A stretch of 64,000 nucleotides of DNA from Chryseobacterium sp. C-71 (GTDB lineage Bacteria; Bacteroidota; Bacteroidia; Flavobacteriales; Weeksellaceae), in NCBI RefSeq assembly GCF_020911865.1, contig NZ_CP087131.1, positions 1,612,001 to 1,676,000 on the forward strand, read 5' to 3'. A program made the translations under genes and the position numbers. Under the pieces are notes generated by a model. It searched no databases. It was not told the DNA's origin and saw only the letters and a program-made list of their open reading frames with translations. This document shows positions 8,388-18,265 of this stretch, in pieces. How positions within the stretch are numbered: position 1 is the first letter of the stretch; each line of letters opens with the position of its first letter.

Positions 8388-8963
8388 TTAAGAACGAAAA
8401 TTTTCATTAAAAACTCTAAGTTCATCCGTAGAAATTCCAATATAAGAGGCAAAGACATCCTCCGGAAATCGCTTCACCAAATCAGGATAAGTTTTACAAA
8501 AATAAGCGTGAAAATCTTTTTTACTGGTCATCGGGTAAGTTTTCTGTTTCTGCAATGAAGCACCGTAAGCTCTCATGTGTATTTTATTGAAATAAACTCC
8601 CATAAAAGGATAATCCAGTAATAATTTCTCTAAATTATCTTTTGTAATCATTAAAACTTTGGTCTCTTCAAGCGTTGCAATACCAAAATTAGAGGGAATT
8701 GTCCCTAAAAAAGCATTATATTCTGTCACCCACCAATCTTCAATCGCAAAATGAATGGTGTTATCTTTTCCTTGATGATCTTTAAAATAAATATGTAAAC
8801 ATCCTTTAATCACAAAATAAAATTGGTCTACAAAATCTCCTTCATCAATCACCATATGATTTTTTGGAAAATTCTGTTCTTCAAAATAATGAAGCACTTT
8901 GTCTATCTCCTTTTCAAATCCTGGAACTAATTTTACAATGTGATCACGCAATTGACTCTTCAT
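8388..8963 (-). CDS. Crp/Fnr-family transcriptional regulator
   Basis: The 191-residue protein has an N-terminal cyclic-nucleotide-binding fold at about 10-125 (NHMVIDEGDFVDQFYFVIKG, then HIYFKDHQGKDNTIHF). A short C-terminal segment follows (RFPEDVFASYIGISTDELRV) that corresponds to the compact HTH of Bacteroidota Crp-like regulators. The usual end (YLSRIRKK in relatives) is replaced by DELRVFNENFRS, so the recognition helix looks degenerate and DNA binding is less certain. The ligand cannot be told from the sequence. It precedes the SDR-type gene on the same strand, suggesting a two-gene unit. Confidence 0.8.
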   Translation of the reverse strand: MKSQLRDHIVKLVPGFEKEIDKVLHYFEEQNFPKNHMVIDEGDFVDQFYFVIKGCLHIYFKDHQGKDNTIHFAIEDWWVTEYNAFLGTIPSNFGIATLEETKVLMITKDNLEKLLLDYPFMGVYFNKIHMRAYGASLQKQKTYPMTSKKDFHAYFCKTYPDLVKRFPEDVFASYIGISTDELRVFNENFRS

Positions 8964-9211
8964 GTTTAAAACTGTTTTTTTAACAAGATAAGTAATTTTG
9001 TAATTTTATCGAAGTTCAAACTAAGAATTTCATTCAATATGAATTAAAGCTTTATTTTTCCATCTCTTCAAATAAGAATTATAACGCTTAATTTTCACAT
9101 CAATTTATTTTTGAAATGCGTTAAAAGTGCTCTGTCAAGGAATTATTAAATTTAATTGGTTTTAAAATAAAAATAAAAGGCAAATATTTATTATAAAAGT
9201 TTTACATAAAA

Positions 9212-9243
9212 TTTGTCTGTCTAAAAAATTATTCGTTATTTTG
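9212..9243 (+). promoter_or_regulatory. promoter of the rpmB-rpmG operon
   Basis: A Bacteroidota-type promoter: TTTG at 9212-9215, 20 bases, then TTATTTTG at 9236-9243 (consensus TAnnTTTG), 36 bp before the rpmB ATG. The remainder of the 316-bp gap 8964-9279 is AT-rich and shows no other gene; it must also hold the promoter of the divergent Crp-like gene. Confidence 0.65.
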
Positions 9244-9279
9244 CAACCTCAAATATTATACAAATAAGAACATCGAGAT

Positions 9280-9522
9280 ATGTCAAGAATTTGCCAGATA
9301 ACAGGAAAGCGTGCAATGGTTGGTAACAACGTTTCCCACGCTAATAACAAAACGAAGCGTCGTTTTGAAATTAACTTATTGGAAAAGAAATTTTACCTTC
9401 CAGAGCAAGACAAGCACGTTACGCTAAAAGTTTCAGCTCATGGATTGAGAATCATTAACAAGATTGGAATCGAAGAAGCTATCGAAAGAGGCATCAGAGA
9501 AGGATTGATTAAAAAGAACTAA
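9280..9522 (+). CDS. rpmB: 50S ribosomal protein L28
   Basis: The 80-residue protein has the L28 signature from its first residues ([20 protein letters not shown], then [17 protein letters not shown]) and a normal length. It is a structural protein of the large ribosomal subunit. It heads a tight operon with rpmG (3 bp gap) and a DUF4295 gene (19 bp gap), the usual Bacteroidota arrangement. Confidence 0.98.
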   Translation: MSRICQITGKRAMVGNNVSHANNKTKRRFEINLLEKKFYLPEQDKHVTLKVSAHGLRIINKIGIEEAIERGIREGLIKKN

Positions 9523-9525
9523 ATC

Positions 9526-9708
9526 ATGGCAAAAAAAGGAAATAGAGTTCAAGTAATTCTTGAATGTACAGAGCACAAAGAAAGTGGTATGCCAGGAATG
9601 TCTAGATACATTTCTACAAAAAATAAAAAGAACACTACAGAAAGATTGGAATTGAAAAAATACAATCCTGTTCTTAAGAGATCTACCCTTCACAAAGAAA
9701 TCAAGTAA
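9526..9708 (+). CDS. rpmG: 50S ribosomal protein L33
   Basis: The 60-residue protein is a typical L33 ([38 protein letters not shown]). It keeps one cysteine and lacks the two CxxC pairs, so it is the zinc-free type. It starts 3 bp after rpmB and is co-transcribed with it. Confidence 0.98.
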   Translation: MAKKGNRVQVILECTEHKESGMPGMSRYISTKNKKNTTERLELKKYNPVLKRSTLHKEIK

Positions 9709-9727
9709 TTTATAAATATAATTTACC

Positions 9728-9880
9728 ATGGCAAAGAAAGTAGTAGCAACCCTACAAAGCGGACAGTCAAAAAAAATGACTAAAGTTGTGAAAATGGTGA
9801 AGTCTTCTAAATCAGAAGCTTACGTTTTCGAAGAAAAAGTAATGAATGCAGACGAAGTAGACGCTTATTTGAAAAAATAA
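9728..9880 (+). CDS. DUF4295 family small basic protein
   Basis: The 50-residue protein begins MAKKVVATLQSGQSKKMTKV and ends NADEVDAYLKK. I recognise it as the DUF4295 family, which in Bacteroidota follows rpmB-rpmG almost without exception. It is lysine-rich, fitting a ribosome-associated protein; the exact function is not known. A terminator follows at 9903. Confidence 0.92.
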   Translation: MAKKVVATLQSGQSKKMTKVVKMVKSSKSEAYVFEEKVMNADEVDAYLKK

Positions 9881-9902
9881 TCAGTTACTTTATTTACAAT
9901 AC

Positions 9903-9933
9903 AAAAACTACTCATATTTTGGGTAGTTTTTTT
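9903..9933 (+). terminator. terminator of the rpmB operon
   Basis: Stem AAAAACTAC (9903-9911) and GTAGTTTTT (9923-9931), extended inward by a wobble pair, followed by more T. Confidence 0.8.
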
Positions 9934-9953
9934 GTTATCTTTGCTTTTAATCT

Positions 9954-10041
9954 GGCTGGAAGTCAGAAGCTGGATGCACGAAGTTAAAATATTGTAAGCA
10001 AAGTTGCCGACATCCAACTTCCAACGCCCAGCTTCCATCAG
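9954..10041. repeat. GGAAG-rich imperfect palindrome, copy 1
   Basis: Purine-rich GGCTGGAAG...GAAGCTGGATG (9954-9976) faces CATCCAACTTCC...CAGCTTCCATCAG (10011-10041) and can pair with it. Related sequences occur at 47316-47441 and 48999-49026. It lies directly before ftsY. Confidence 0.6.
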
Positions 10042-10068
10042 TAACAATAAAATTCCATAATTCATAAG

Positions 10069-11022
10069 ATGAGTTGGTTTAAAAATATTTTTAAAAAAGA
10101 AGAAAAAGAAACTTTAGATAAAGGTTTGGAAAAATCTAATCAGGGGTTCTTTGAAAAAATGACAAAAGCCGTAGTCGGCAAAAGCAAAGTAGATGACGAG
10201 GTACTTGATGATCTTGAAGAAATACTTATCGCTTCCGATGTAGGCGCGTCTACCACCATCAAAATCATCCAGAGAATAGAAGAACGCATCGCAAGAGATA
10301 AGTACGTCAATACAAGCGAATTGGATCGTATTCTTCGTGAGGAAATCTCAGGATTGCTTCTAGAAAATCCACAGGCAAATACCGGAAACATCGACACTTC
10401 AAAAAAACCTTACGTCATCATGGTCGTAGGAGTAAACGGTGTAGGAAAAACCACAACAATCGGTAAATTAGCTCATCAGTTTAAAGCCGATGGAAAAAAA
10501 GTAATTTTAGGTGCAGGTGATACTTTCCGTGCTGCTGCAGTAGATCAGCTTACGATTTGGAGTGAGAGAGCCGGAGTAACCATTGTAAAGCAGGAAATGG
10601 GTTCAGACCCGGCGTCTGTTGCCTTTGATACGGTACAAAGTGCAGTGGCTCAAGATGCAGACGTGGTAATCATTGATACCGCAGGAAGACTTCACAATAA
10701 AATCAATTTGATGAATGAGCTTTCTAAAATCAAAAGAGTGATGCAGAAAGTAATTCCTGATGCTCCACACGAGATTTTATTGGTTTTAGACGGTTCTACA
10801 GGTCAGAATGCCTTTGAGCAGGCAAAACAATTTACTGCCGCGACTGAAGTGAACGCTTTAGCTGTAACAAAATTAGACGGAACGGCAAAAGGAGGTGTAG
10901 TAATCGGAATTTCTGATCAGTTTCAGATTCCTGTGAAATACATTGGTGTAGGCGAAAAGATGCAGGACCTTCAATTATTTAATGGTACAGAGTTTGTAGA
11001 TTCATTTTTCAAGAAGAGATAA
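10069..11022 (+). CDS. ftsY: signal recognition particle receptor FtsY
   Basis: The 317-residue protein is the SRP receptor GTPase that docks ribosome-nascent-chain complexes at the inner membrane. An N-domain four-helix region (about 20-100) precedes the G domain: P-loop GVNGVGKTT at 121-129, DTFRAAAVDQL at 151-161, DTAGRLHNK from 203, and TKLDG at 267-271. The acidic A domain of the E. coli protein is reduced to a short lysine/glutamate-rich start (KEEKETLDKG), as common in Bacteroidota. It has its own -7-like box TATCTTTG at 9936-9943. Confidence 0.97.
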   Translation: MSWFKNIFKKEEKETLDKGLEKSNQGFFEKMTKAVVGKSKVDDEVLDDLEEILIASDVGASTTIKIIQRIEERIARDKYVNTSELDRILREEISGLLLENPQANTGNIDTSKKPYVIMVVGVNGVGKTTTIGKLAHQFKADGKKVILGAGDTFRAAAVDQLTIWSERAGVTIVKQEMGSDPASVAFDTVQSAVAQDADVVIIDTAGRLHNKINLMNELSKIKRVMQKVIPDAPHEILLVLDGSTGQNAFEQAKQFTAATEVNALAVTKLDGTAKGGVVIGISDQFQIPVKYIGVGEKMQDLQLFNGTEFVDSFFKKR

Positions 11023-11077
11023 TTTAATATCTTTTGAATAATAAACATACTTACTAACATTAAAAAAAATTAAAACT

Positions 11078-11335
11078 ATGGGATTCATTACATGGATTAT
11101 TTTCGGTCTGATAGCAGGAGCTCTTGCTAAATTAATTATGCCGGGCAAACAAGGCGGCGGATGGTTGATTACGATTATTTTAGGTATCGTAGGCGCATTC
11201 GTTGGAGGTCTTATTGGAGTATATATTCTTCACTGGGGTGATGTAGATTCTTTTTGGAACTTCAAAAGCTGGTTCCTTGCCATTGGAGGTGCAATCATTG
11301 TTCTTTGGCTTTACGGAATGGCTACTAAGAAATAG
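11078..11335 (+). CDS. GlsB/YeaQ/YmgE family membrane protein
   Basis: The 85-residue, strongly hydrophobic protein has three predicted membrane segments (about 2-18, 27-50 and 62-80) rich in small residues: GLIAGALAKLIMPGK, then GGGWLITIILGIVGAFVGG. This is the transglycosylase-associated/YeaQ family, often stress-induced; no enzymatic activity is known. It is closed by the terminator at 11355. Confidence 0.93.
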   Translation: MGFITWIIFGLIAGALAKLIMPGKQGGGWLITIILGIVGAFVGGLIGVYILHWGDVDSFWNFKSWFLAIGGAIIVLWLYGMATKK

Positions 11336-11354
11336 AACTTTCATTTAATAAAAC

Positions 11355-11391
11355 AAAAATCCCGATTTGAAATTTTCAAATCGGGATTTTT
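11355..11391. terminator. bidirectional terminator between the YeaQ-like gene and sppA
   Basis: A 16-bp perfect inverted repeat: AAAAATCCCGATTTGA (11355-11370) and TCAAATCGGGATTTTT (11376-11391). It lies between convergent genes and has A/T tails on both sides. Confidence 0.9.
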
Positions 11392-11406
11392 TATGAACAA
11401 TATAAT

Positions 11407-13161
11407 TTAGTCTATTTTAATTTGATAAGGCATTTCCATTTTTACCTCAGACTTCAGTTTCTTGTCTGTAATCTGTTCTAAAATTTCATAGTTTGCTTTA
11501 CCAATTTTATTCTTGATCACTCTTGCAGAGATGTCATCTTCATTTAAATCTGAAAAGATTTGTTCAAATGCGCTCATCTTTTTAGGATAAGAAGAAACGT
11601 TGTATGATTTTAGATTTGCTTTTTGTGCTGCAAATTTCACAGCATCTTCTAGACTTCCTAATTCATCTACCAATCCTATTTGCTTTGCACGAGTACCACT
11701 CCACACTCTACCACCTCCTACTGCATCAATGTCTTCAAAAGATTTTTTTCTGTTTTGAGTCACAAAATGCACAAATCTCTTGTAAGTACCTTCTACACTT
11801 CTGGTCATAAGATTTACTCCGTAAGGCGTCAATCCGTTTAATGAAGAATAATATGCAGAATTGGCATTGGTTGCAACAATATCAGAACGCACACCGTTTC
11901 TGTTAGCCAAATCTTTAAAGTAAGGCATTACTCCAAACACCCCGATTGATCCTGTAAGCGTATTAGGTTCTGAATAGATTTTGTCAGCTGCCATTGCGAT
12001 ATAATATCCGCCCGAAGCCGCATAGTCACCGAAAGACACAATGAGTGGTTTTTTCTTTTTTAATTGTTGAAGCTCGAATAAAATTTCGTCCGAAGCATTT
12101 GCACTTCCACCAGGAGAATTAATACGTAGAACAACCGCTTTAATTTTATCATCATCCTGAAGCTCTTTAATGTATTTAATATATTTTTCAGAATAAATAT
12201 CACTGTATTCATCACCATTATTGATAGAACCAGATGCGTATAATACTGCAATTTTCTCTCCTGATTTATCTTTGTCAGAGTAAGAATCGATATATTTTGC
12301 CAAAGAGATTTTATTTAATTTATCATCTCCTTTTAAGCTTAATTTTGCTTTAATGATTTCATCATACTCAGCCTTCTGAATAAGTTTGTCTGCTAATTTA
12401 TGCTGCAAGCTTAAGTCAGGAATCATTCCGTACAAACTATCAACAACAGTTTTAAATTGACCTATATCCATTTTTCTTGAAGCAGCAATTTTGGAAGAAG
12501 TATTATCCCAAATATCATTAAGAAGCGTACTTAGTTGCTCTTTGTTTTCGGGTGAAATATCATTTCTTAAGAACGGTTCAACTGCAGATTTGAATTTTCC
12601 GTGACGGATTACTTCAATCCCGATTCCATATTTTTCAGCAAAATCTTTAAAGAATGTTACTTCAGTAGCAAGACCTTTCAATTCAATTCCACCAGACGGA
12701 TTCAAATAATACTGATCAGCAACCGATCCTAAATAATAAGAAGACTGCGAAACTGTATTACCATAAGCATACACAAATTTTCTGCTCTTTTTAAAATCCT
12801 GAATCGCAGCTCTCAAATCATCAATCTGTGTAATTCCGGCATTTAAATTATCAACCTCTATACTAATACCTTTAATATTATCGTCATCTTTAGCTTTTCT
12901 TACCGCTTCCAACGCGTCATATATAAGGATGCTCGTATTTTTTTTGTTCATATTGAAAATACTTTGCTGATCTTCTGTAGGGCTGTCGATGATATCTGTT
13001 TTAAGATTAATCGTTAAAACAGAATTCTTTTTCACACTCACAGATTGCTCGCCACTCATCGATCCAAATGCAATCATGACGATAAAAAAGAAGAAAAACA
13101 CAGCACATAGTATCATAATTGCTACTATATTTGCCAATACATTTTTAAAGAAACTCTTCAT
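11407..13161 (-). CDS. sppA: signal peptide peptidase SppA, long form (67K type)
   Basis: The 584-residue inner-membrane serine protease degrades cleaved signal peptides. An N-terminal anchor lies at about 8-33 (ANIVAIMILCAVFFFFFIVM). Two peptidase_S49 domains follow in tandem. The Lys of the Ser-Lys dyad is K191 in GKFKSAVEPF and the Ser is S383 in AASGGYY, matching the split dyad of the long bacterial form. It is divergent from folK with only 18 bp between the start codons, so their promoters must overlap the coding ends. Confidence 0.96.
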   Translation of the reverse strand: MKSFFKNVLANIVAIMILCAVFFFFFIVMIAFGSMSGEQSVSVKKNSVLTINLKTDIIDSPTEDQQSIFNMNKKNTSILIYDALEAVRKAKDDDNIKGISIEVDNLNAGITQIDDLRAAIQDFKKSRKFVYAYGNTVSQSSYYLGSVADQYYLNPSGGIELKGLATEVTFFKDFAEKYGIGIEVIRHGKFKSAVEPFLRNDISPENKEQLSTLLNDIWDNTSSKIAASRKMDIGQFKTVVDSLYGMIPDLSLQHKLADKLIQKAEYDEIIKAKLSLKGDDKLNKISLAKYIDSYSDKDKSGEKIAVLYASGSINNGDEYSDIYSEKYIKYIKELQDDDKIKAVVLRINSPGGSANASDEILFELQQLKKKKPLIVSFGDYAASGGYYIAMAADKIYSEPNTLTGSIGVFGVMPYFKDLANRNGVRSDIVATNANSAYYSSLNGLTPYGVNLMTRSVEGTYKRFVHFVTQNRKKSFEDIDAVGGGRVWSGTRAKQIGLVDELGSLEDAVKFAAQKANLKSYNVSSYPKKMSAFEQIFSDLNEDDISARVIKNKIGKANYEILEQITDKKLKSEVKMEMPYQIKID

Positions 13162-13179
13162 AAATAATCATTTTTCAAT

Positions 13180-13593
13180 ATGTCGCAACATAAGGTGGTT
13201 TTGTTACTGGGAAGTAACATTGGTGATAAAAAAAATAATTTAGACACTGCTTTAGAAAGACTAAAAGAGGTAGGTGATATATTACAAAATAGTGAATATT
13301 TAACATCCGAGGCCGTAGAGTTTGTTAGTTCCAATAATTTTTGTAATATTGCAACAATAATATTTACTCATTTTTCACCAATTCAATTACTTAATAAAAT
13401 AAAGAAAATTGAAATTGAAATGGGGAGACTTAATGATTCTAAAATATCAGGAGGATACACAGATAGAATTATCGATATTGACATTATCAAATATAATGAG
13501 TTAAAATTCACTTCAGAAAGGTTAGAAATCCCTCATAAGAAACATCTTTTTGAAAGGGAATTTTCTAAAATATTATTAAAAAATTTTATTTAA
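13180..13593 (+). CDS. folK: 2-amino-4-hydroxy-6-hydroxymethyldihydropteridine pyrophosphokinase
   Basis: The 137-residue protein carries the HPPK fold: LGSNIGDKKNNL at 10-21, and GGYTDRIIDIDII at 91-103 holding the Mg-binding aspartates D99 and D101. It transfers pyrophosphate from ATP to the pterin in folate synthesis. The length is slightly below the E. coli enzyme. The next step backward, folB, lies far away at 50426. It is divergent from sppA and followed after 20 bp by the first OmpA-like gene. Confidence 0.95.
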   Translation: MSQHKVVLLLGSNIGDKKNNLDTALERLKEVGDILQNSEYLTSEAVEFVSSNNFCNIATIIFTHFSPIQLLNKIKKIEIEMGRLNDSKISGGYTDRIIDIDIIKYNELKFTSERLEIPHKKHLFEREFSKILLKNFI

Positions 13594-13613
13594 TAAAACA
13601 TAAAACATATTGT

Positions 13614-14711
13614 ATGAAATTAGGTTTACTACTATTGGCCACATTGCCTATTGCTACTTATGCTCAAGACAGTATCGCGGTTAACACCACAGACCAGTAT
13701 CCCAATACTTTTTCTTCTGGTTCAGCGAATATTCAAAAATTTGACAATAAGGCAAGAAAGTTCAACGATTGGTCTGTATCAATCGGTGGAGGCCCTGCAT
13801 TTATGACGTTCGCAGACGTTACATCTTTTTATGATGGAAAAGTAAATTGGGGATGGAATGCTTATGCAAGTATCGACAAACAGATTTCGCATACTTTTGG
13901 TCTTAGTTTGCAATACTCAATGGGTAAAACAAATCAACAGGCTAAATTACCAAACAATCCTGCTGCAGGAGTTGGTACTGCTTGGACTGAGTTTAATCAG
14001 GTTTCTCTTTTAGGAGATGTTAACTTATCTAATTTATTAAGAAGAGTTGACAATCATTCTCCTTACAGATGGGCTCTTCATGGATATTTGGGAGCCGGCT
14101 TTATGGGATATGAAACTGAATTGATTGACAGTGACGCTTCAAGATGGAATGTTAGTCCTGCAAGAATTCCAATTATGATCGATCAGAAATTGGGAATTGA
14201 ATCATTTTTCATGCAGGCTGGTGTTGGTTTAAAATACAATGTATCAAAACTAATCGATATCGAAGCAAGAATGATGTACATCAACAGCTTTGATGAAGAA
14301 TTCGATGGAGGTGGCGAAGGAAGAGCGCTTGAAACACCAACTGGTGACAGGATCAATTATAACTTAATTAATGATTCTTATTCAGATGCTATGATGACAT
14401 TTAATTTAGGTTTATCATTTAAATTAGGTAAGCATCAAACTCACTTATCTTGGCATGATCCTTTACAAGAAATATATTATAGAACTCATGTGTTGGAAAA
14501 CACTTCAAATGAGCTTGTAGTATGTGAAAAAGGCGATAACGACAACGATGGTGTTTGTGATGACTGGGACAGAGAATTGAATACGCCTGCCGGAGCAAGA
14601 GTTGACGGTTCTGGGGTAGCATTAGATTTAGATCTTGATGGTGTAATCGACTTATATGATAAGTGTGTTACAGTAGCAGGATCTGCTGATAATAATGGTT
14701 GTCCTAAATAA
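13614..14711 (+). CDS. OmpA-like beta-barrel protein lacking the peptidoglycan-binding domain
   Basis: The 365-residue protein has a signal peptide (LLLLATLPIATYAQD) and an outer-membrane barrel of about 270 residues. A thrombospondin-3-like calcium repeat follows ([33 protein letters not shown]), and it ends at NNGCPK. It is a clear paralogue of the next gene (shared [30 protein letters not shown]) but stops where the OmpA domain of its neighbour would begin. The stop codon is clean and followed by a normal 53-bp spacer, so this looks like stable domain loss. Role: surface porin or structural protein without a wall anchor. Confidence 0.9.
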   Translation: MKLGLLLLATLPIATYAQDSIAVNTTDQYPNTFSSGSANIQKFDNKARKFNDWSVSIGGGPAFMTFADVTSFYDGKVNWGWNAYASIDKQISHTFGLSLQYSMGKTNQQAKLPNNPAAGVGTAWTEFNQVSLLGDVNLSNLLRRVDNHSPYRWALHGYLGAGFMGYETELIDSDASRWNVSPARIPIMIDQKLGIESFFMQAGVGLKYNVSKLIDIEARMMYINSFDEEFDGGGEGRALETPTGDRINYNLINDSYSDAMMTFNLGLSFKLGKHQTHLSWHDPLQEIYYRTHVLENTSNELVVCEKGDNDNDGVCDDWDRELNTPAGARVDGSGVALDLDLDGVIDLYDKCVTVAGSADNNGCPK

Positions 14712-14764
14712 TCATATTATCAAATAATAACAAATCATTTAATTAACTAAATAAAAAATACACT

Positions 14765-16222
14765 ATGAAATTAAGTTTAGCAATTGTTGCATTTGCGTTG
14801 GCAGTTCCTACTGTAGCGTTTGCACAAGATTCAATAGCGGTAGTTTCAAATGAGGGATATCCAAATACATTCTCATCTGGGTCTGCTAATGTATCCCCGT
14901 TTACACAAAAATCTAAGAGATTCAACGATTGGGCTATCTCATTTGGTGCAGGTGTGCCATTAGTTCAGTCTGCAGATTTAACATCAATAAAAAACGGTAA
15001 CGGAAAAAACCTTTTCGGTTATTCTGCTTATGTAAGTATAGACAAAGCGATTACTCATGCTTTTGGTATTAACTTACAGTATGACAGAGGTGAGACAAGA
15101 CAAGGTTGGTTCAATACTAAAGATTCAGCTCCTGCAGGTTCAACATATCAGCAAGTAGGTGCAAGAACTCAATACGATGCAATCTCAATTTTAGGTGATA
15201 TTAATTTCTCAAATCTTTTAAGAAGAGTTGATAATAAATCTACTTTCAGATGGGCATTACACGGTTATGCAGGTGTAGGTACATTAGCATACAGGGCCTA
15301 TCAAAAAGATTTATCTGGTCAGAGATTGATGACAGAAATCAAACCTTTCAAATTTGGTTCATTCTTCGGTCAAGCCGGTGCAGGACTTAAATTTAAAGTA
15401 AACAGAAGATTAGATCTTGAAACAAGATTAATGTATGTTTACACAGGTGATGATGAATTCGACGGTGGTGGTGCACAGTATAGTACTATCAACAAAAGAG
15501 AAGATCAGATCTCAGACAACTTTTTCAATGCGACTGTAGGTTTATCTTTAAAGTTAGGAAAACACGAATCTCATTTAATGTGGCATGACCCATTGCAAGA
15601 GATTTATTATAAATTAGATGTGTTGGCTGATAAAAACCAAGATATCGAAGTTTGTAAGAAAGGTGATGCTGATAACGACGGAGTTTGTGACGATTGGGAC
15701 AGACAACTTGATACTCCTGCTGGTGCAAGAGTGGATGGTGCAGGTGTTGCTCTTGATGCAGATTTAGACGGTGTTATTGATCTTCACGATAAGTGTGTTA
15801 CAGTACCTGGTCCTGTTGAAAACGACGGATGTCCACTTACTCCAACCACTTCACCAGAAGGTCCAGTTGAAACTGTAATGGAGATGAACGGAATTGAATT
15901 TGATTTAAATTCTGACAGAATCTTACCTTCAAACACACCAATCCTTAACAACGCAGTTAGCTATATTAATTCTTCAAACGGTGCTTATACTGTAATTGGA
16001 GCAACTGATACCAGAGCTTCTGATGCTTATAACCAAAAGTTATCTGAAAGAAGAGCAAACAGTGTGAAAAACTATTTGATCAAAAATGGTGTAGATTCTT
16101 CTAAAATCAACGCTGTAGGTAGAGGTGAAAAAGACCTTAAATATCCTGAGTGTGATCCTGCTACTAAATGTCCTGAATGGAAAAACAGAGCAAACAGAAG
16201 AGTTTATTTCGAAGCTAAATAA
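14765..16222 (+). CDS. OmpA family outer-membrane protein
   Basis: The 485-residue protein has a signal peptide ending in AFAQD, an N-terminal barrel, a TSP3-like [16 protein letters not shown] segment, a Pro/Thr linker ([14 protein letters not shown]) and a complete C-terminal OmpA domain at about 370-485 ([52 protein letters not shown]). The OmpA domain binds peptidoglycan non-covalently and ties the outer membrane to the wall. It is likely co-transcribed with the truncated paralogue just upstream and ends at a strong terminator. Confidence 0.95.
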   Translation: MKLSLAIVAFALAVPTVAFAQDSIAVVSNEGYPNTFSSGSANVSPFTQKSKRFNDWAISFGAGVPLVQSADLTSIKNGNGKNLFGYSAYVSIDKAITHAFGINLQYDRGETRQGWFNTKDSAPAGSTYQQVGARTQYDAISILGDINFSNLLRRVDNKSTFRWALHGYAGVGTLAYRAYQKDLSGQRLMTEIKPFKFGSFFGQAGAGLKFKVNRRLDLETRLMYVYTGDDEFDGGGAQYSTINKREDQISDNFFNATVGLSLKLGKHESHLMWHDPLQEIYYKLDVLADKNQDIEVCKKGDADNDGVCDDWDRQLDTPAGARVDGAGVALDADLDGVIDLHDKCVTVPGPVENDGCPLTPTTSPEGPVETVMEMNGIEFDLNSDRILPSNTPILNNAVSYINSSNGAYTVIGATDTRASDAYNQKLSERRANSVKNYLIKNGVDSSKINAVGRGEKDLKYPECDPATKCPEWKNRANRRVYFEAK

Positions 16223-16241
16223 TAAACTTCTTATATATTTT

Positions 16242-16270
16242 AAAAAGTCACGCATTGCGTGACTTTTTTT
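16242..16270 (+). terminator. terminator of the OmpA-like pair
   Basis: AAAAAGTCACG, loop CATTG, CGTGACTTTTT, followed by further T. Confidence 0.85.
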
Positions 16271-16298
16271 GCTAAATTAGTTTCTATATTTTTACAGG

Positions 16299-18200
16299 AT
16301 GATTTCTTCTCAAGATTTTCAGGAACTGAAAAATAAAACCCTAAAGCATTTTTGGGGTTATGACACCTTTAGAGATTCTCAAGGTGACATCATCGATTCT
16401 GTGATTACCGGAAATGACACTTTGGTTCTTTTACCAACCGGCGCGGGAAAATCACTTTGCTATCAACTTCCGGCTTTATTGAGAGAAGGTGTTTGTTTGG
16501 TTATTTCTCCGTTATTAGCTTTGATGAAAGATCAAGTCAATCAGTTAAAATTCAGAGGAATTGAAGCTGAATATCTGTCTTCAGAATTAGACGATTTTGA
16601 TGCCGAAGTTATTTACAACAGATGTAAAGATGGTTTAACCAAACTCCTTTACGTTTCACCGGAAAGATTGACTAACTTTCATTTTATTCAGCAGATTGAA
16701 GAAATACAATTATCATTTATTGCGGTAGATGAGGCGCACTGTATTTCAGAATGGGGACAAGATTTCAGACCGAGTTATCAAAACATTAAAGATTTCAGAA
16801 AAAACAATCCTGAAATTGCGTGTCTTGCATTGACGGCAACAGCAACTCCAAAAGTTTTAGAGGAGATAAAAAATAAACTTGAATTAAAAAAACCGAACGT
16901 TTTTCAGAAAAGTTTTAAAAGAGATAATATTAAAATCTTTTCAGAAGAAATTTCGGATAAATACCAAAGGATTTTTAATATTCTAAAATATGCTAAAGAA
17001 TCCGGCATCATCTATGTAAGAACCAGAAAAGATGCTGAGCTGCTTACAGAATATCTTCACAGAAATAAAATAAGCAACGTAGATTATTACCATGCCGGAT
17101 TAACGACCAAAGAAAAAAATGAAAGACAGAATTTCTGGAACAATAGCGATCAAAATGTACTGATCTCCACCAACGCATTCGGGATGGGAATTGATAAAGA
17201 TAATGTGCGCTTCGTCATTCACTTCTCCCCTTCTCAATCGATTGAAAACTATTATCAGGAAATCGGGCGTGCAGGAAGAGACGGAAAGAAAAGTTTTGCG
17301 TTCATGCTTTGGGATCAGCAGGAAATTTTAAATTTTGATCAGATTCTAAGAAATCAAATCCCAAACAAAGCTGAGTTTTTGAAAATTATTTCCTTTCTAT
17401 ATTCTAAGTTTCAGGTGGCAGAATTTGAACTTCCCGAAAAAGTTTTTCAGTTAAATATTTCAGGAATTCAAAACTTCACAAAACTTTCAACGGCCAAAAT
17501 TAAAAACGTTTTAAATTTTCTACACACTCAAGAGATTATTTATTACAACAGCAACAAAAGCTTATCATCTTTAGAACTTTCAGTAAAAGCAGACGAAATT
17601 GATCAGATTCCTCAAAAAGACGCTTACTTTATTGAACTTCTTTTGCGTTCGATTTCAGGAATCACCAGTCACAAAGTGATGTTCAGTGAACAGAAAGTGA
17701 GCGACAAAATTGGAGTAAGTATTCATTTAATTAAAGAAAGATTAAAAGAACTACAACAGAAAAATTATCTTGAATATATCGATGGAGCTTTGGCAAGTGT
17801 GAAATTTCTTAAGCCACGAGATGAACGAGTGACCACCAGCATCTATTGGAAACTTTTTGAACAGATTCAGAAAAATAAAATTCAGAAGTGGGAAGAAATG
17901 AAATTTTATATCGAAGATTCCACCTACTGTAAAATGAAACTGATTCTTGCTTATTTTGGCGAAAAAAACTCAAAAAACTGTGGACAGTGTACGGTTTGCG
18001 AAAAAAATAAACGTTCCATATTTGGGAAAAATATCTCTTCAGAAATCACAGGTTTATTGGCTAAAAAACCGGCTACAATCGAAGAACTTTCAATTCAGTT
18101 AAATTTTCATGCAAAAGAAGATATTTTAGAACATCTCATCTTTCTTTTAGATTCCGGAAAAGTAAAAATGCTGAACTTCAGAACGTACGCGTTGAAATAA
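16299..18200 (+). CDS. recQ: RecQ-family ATP-dependent DNA helicase
   Basis: The 633-residue 3'-5' DNA helicase carries Walker A in LPTGAGKSLCYQLPA (GAGKS at 48-52), Walker B DEAH at 144-147 with the RecQ-specific aromatic loop EWGQDFRPSY, motif III LTATATPKV, and motif VI YYQEIGRAGRDG. The zinc-binding cysteines of the RQC region are present (YCKMKLILAYFG, NCGQCTVC). The tail after the zinc site is short and there is no clear HRDC domain. This shorter form is common in Flavobacteriia, which may have more than one RecQ paralogue. It works in recombination and replication-fork repair. Confidence 0.95.
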   Translation: MISSQDFQELKNKTLKHFWGYDTFRDSQGDIIDSVITGNDTLVLLPTGAGKSLCYQLPALLREGVCLVISPLLALMKDQVNQLKFRGIEAEYLSSELDDFDAEVIYNRCKDGLTKLLYVSPERLTNFHFIQQIEEIQLSFIAVDEAHCISEWGQDFRPSYQNIKDFRKNNPEIACLALTATATPKVLEEIKNKLELKKPNVFQKSFKRDNIKIFSEEISDKYQRIFNILKYAKESGIIYVRTRKDAELLTEYLHRNKISNVDYYHAGLTTKEKNERQNFWNNSDQNVLISTNAFGMGIDKDNVRFVIHFSPSQSIENYYQEIGRAGRDGKKSFAFMLWDQQEILNFDQILRNQIPNKAEFLKIISFLYSKFQVAEFELPEKVFQLNISGIQNFTKLSTAKIKNVLNFLHTQEIIYYNSNKSLSSLELSVKADEIDQIPQKDAYFIELLLRSISGITSHKVMFSEQKVSDKIGVSIHLIKERLKELQQKNYLEYIDGALASVKFLKPRDERVTTSIYWKLFEQIQKNKIQKWEEMKFYIEDSTYCKMKLILAYFGEKNSKNCGQCTVCEKNKRSIFGKNISSEITGLLAKKPATIEELSIQLNFHAKEDILEHLIFLLDSGKVKMLNFRTYALK

Positions 18201-18265
18201 GTAATAAGCAATACTAAAGACTTCCCATTTTTAATCTTTTATTTTTTAAATAAATCAAAGACCTT

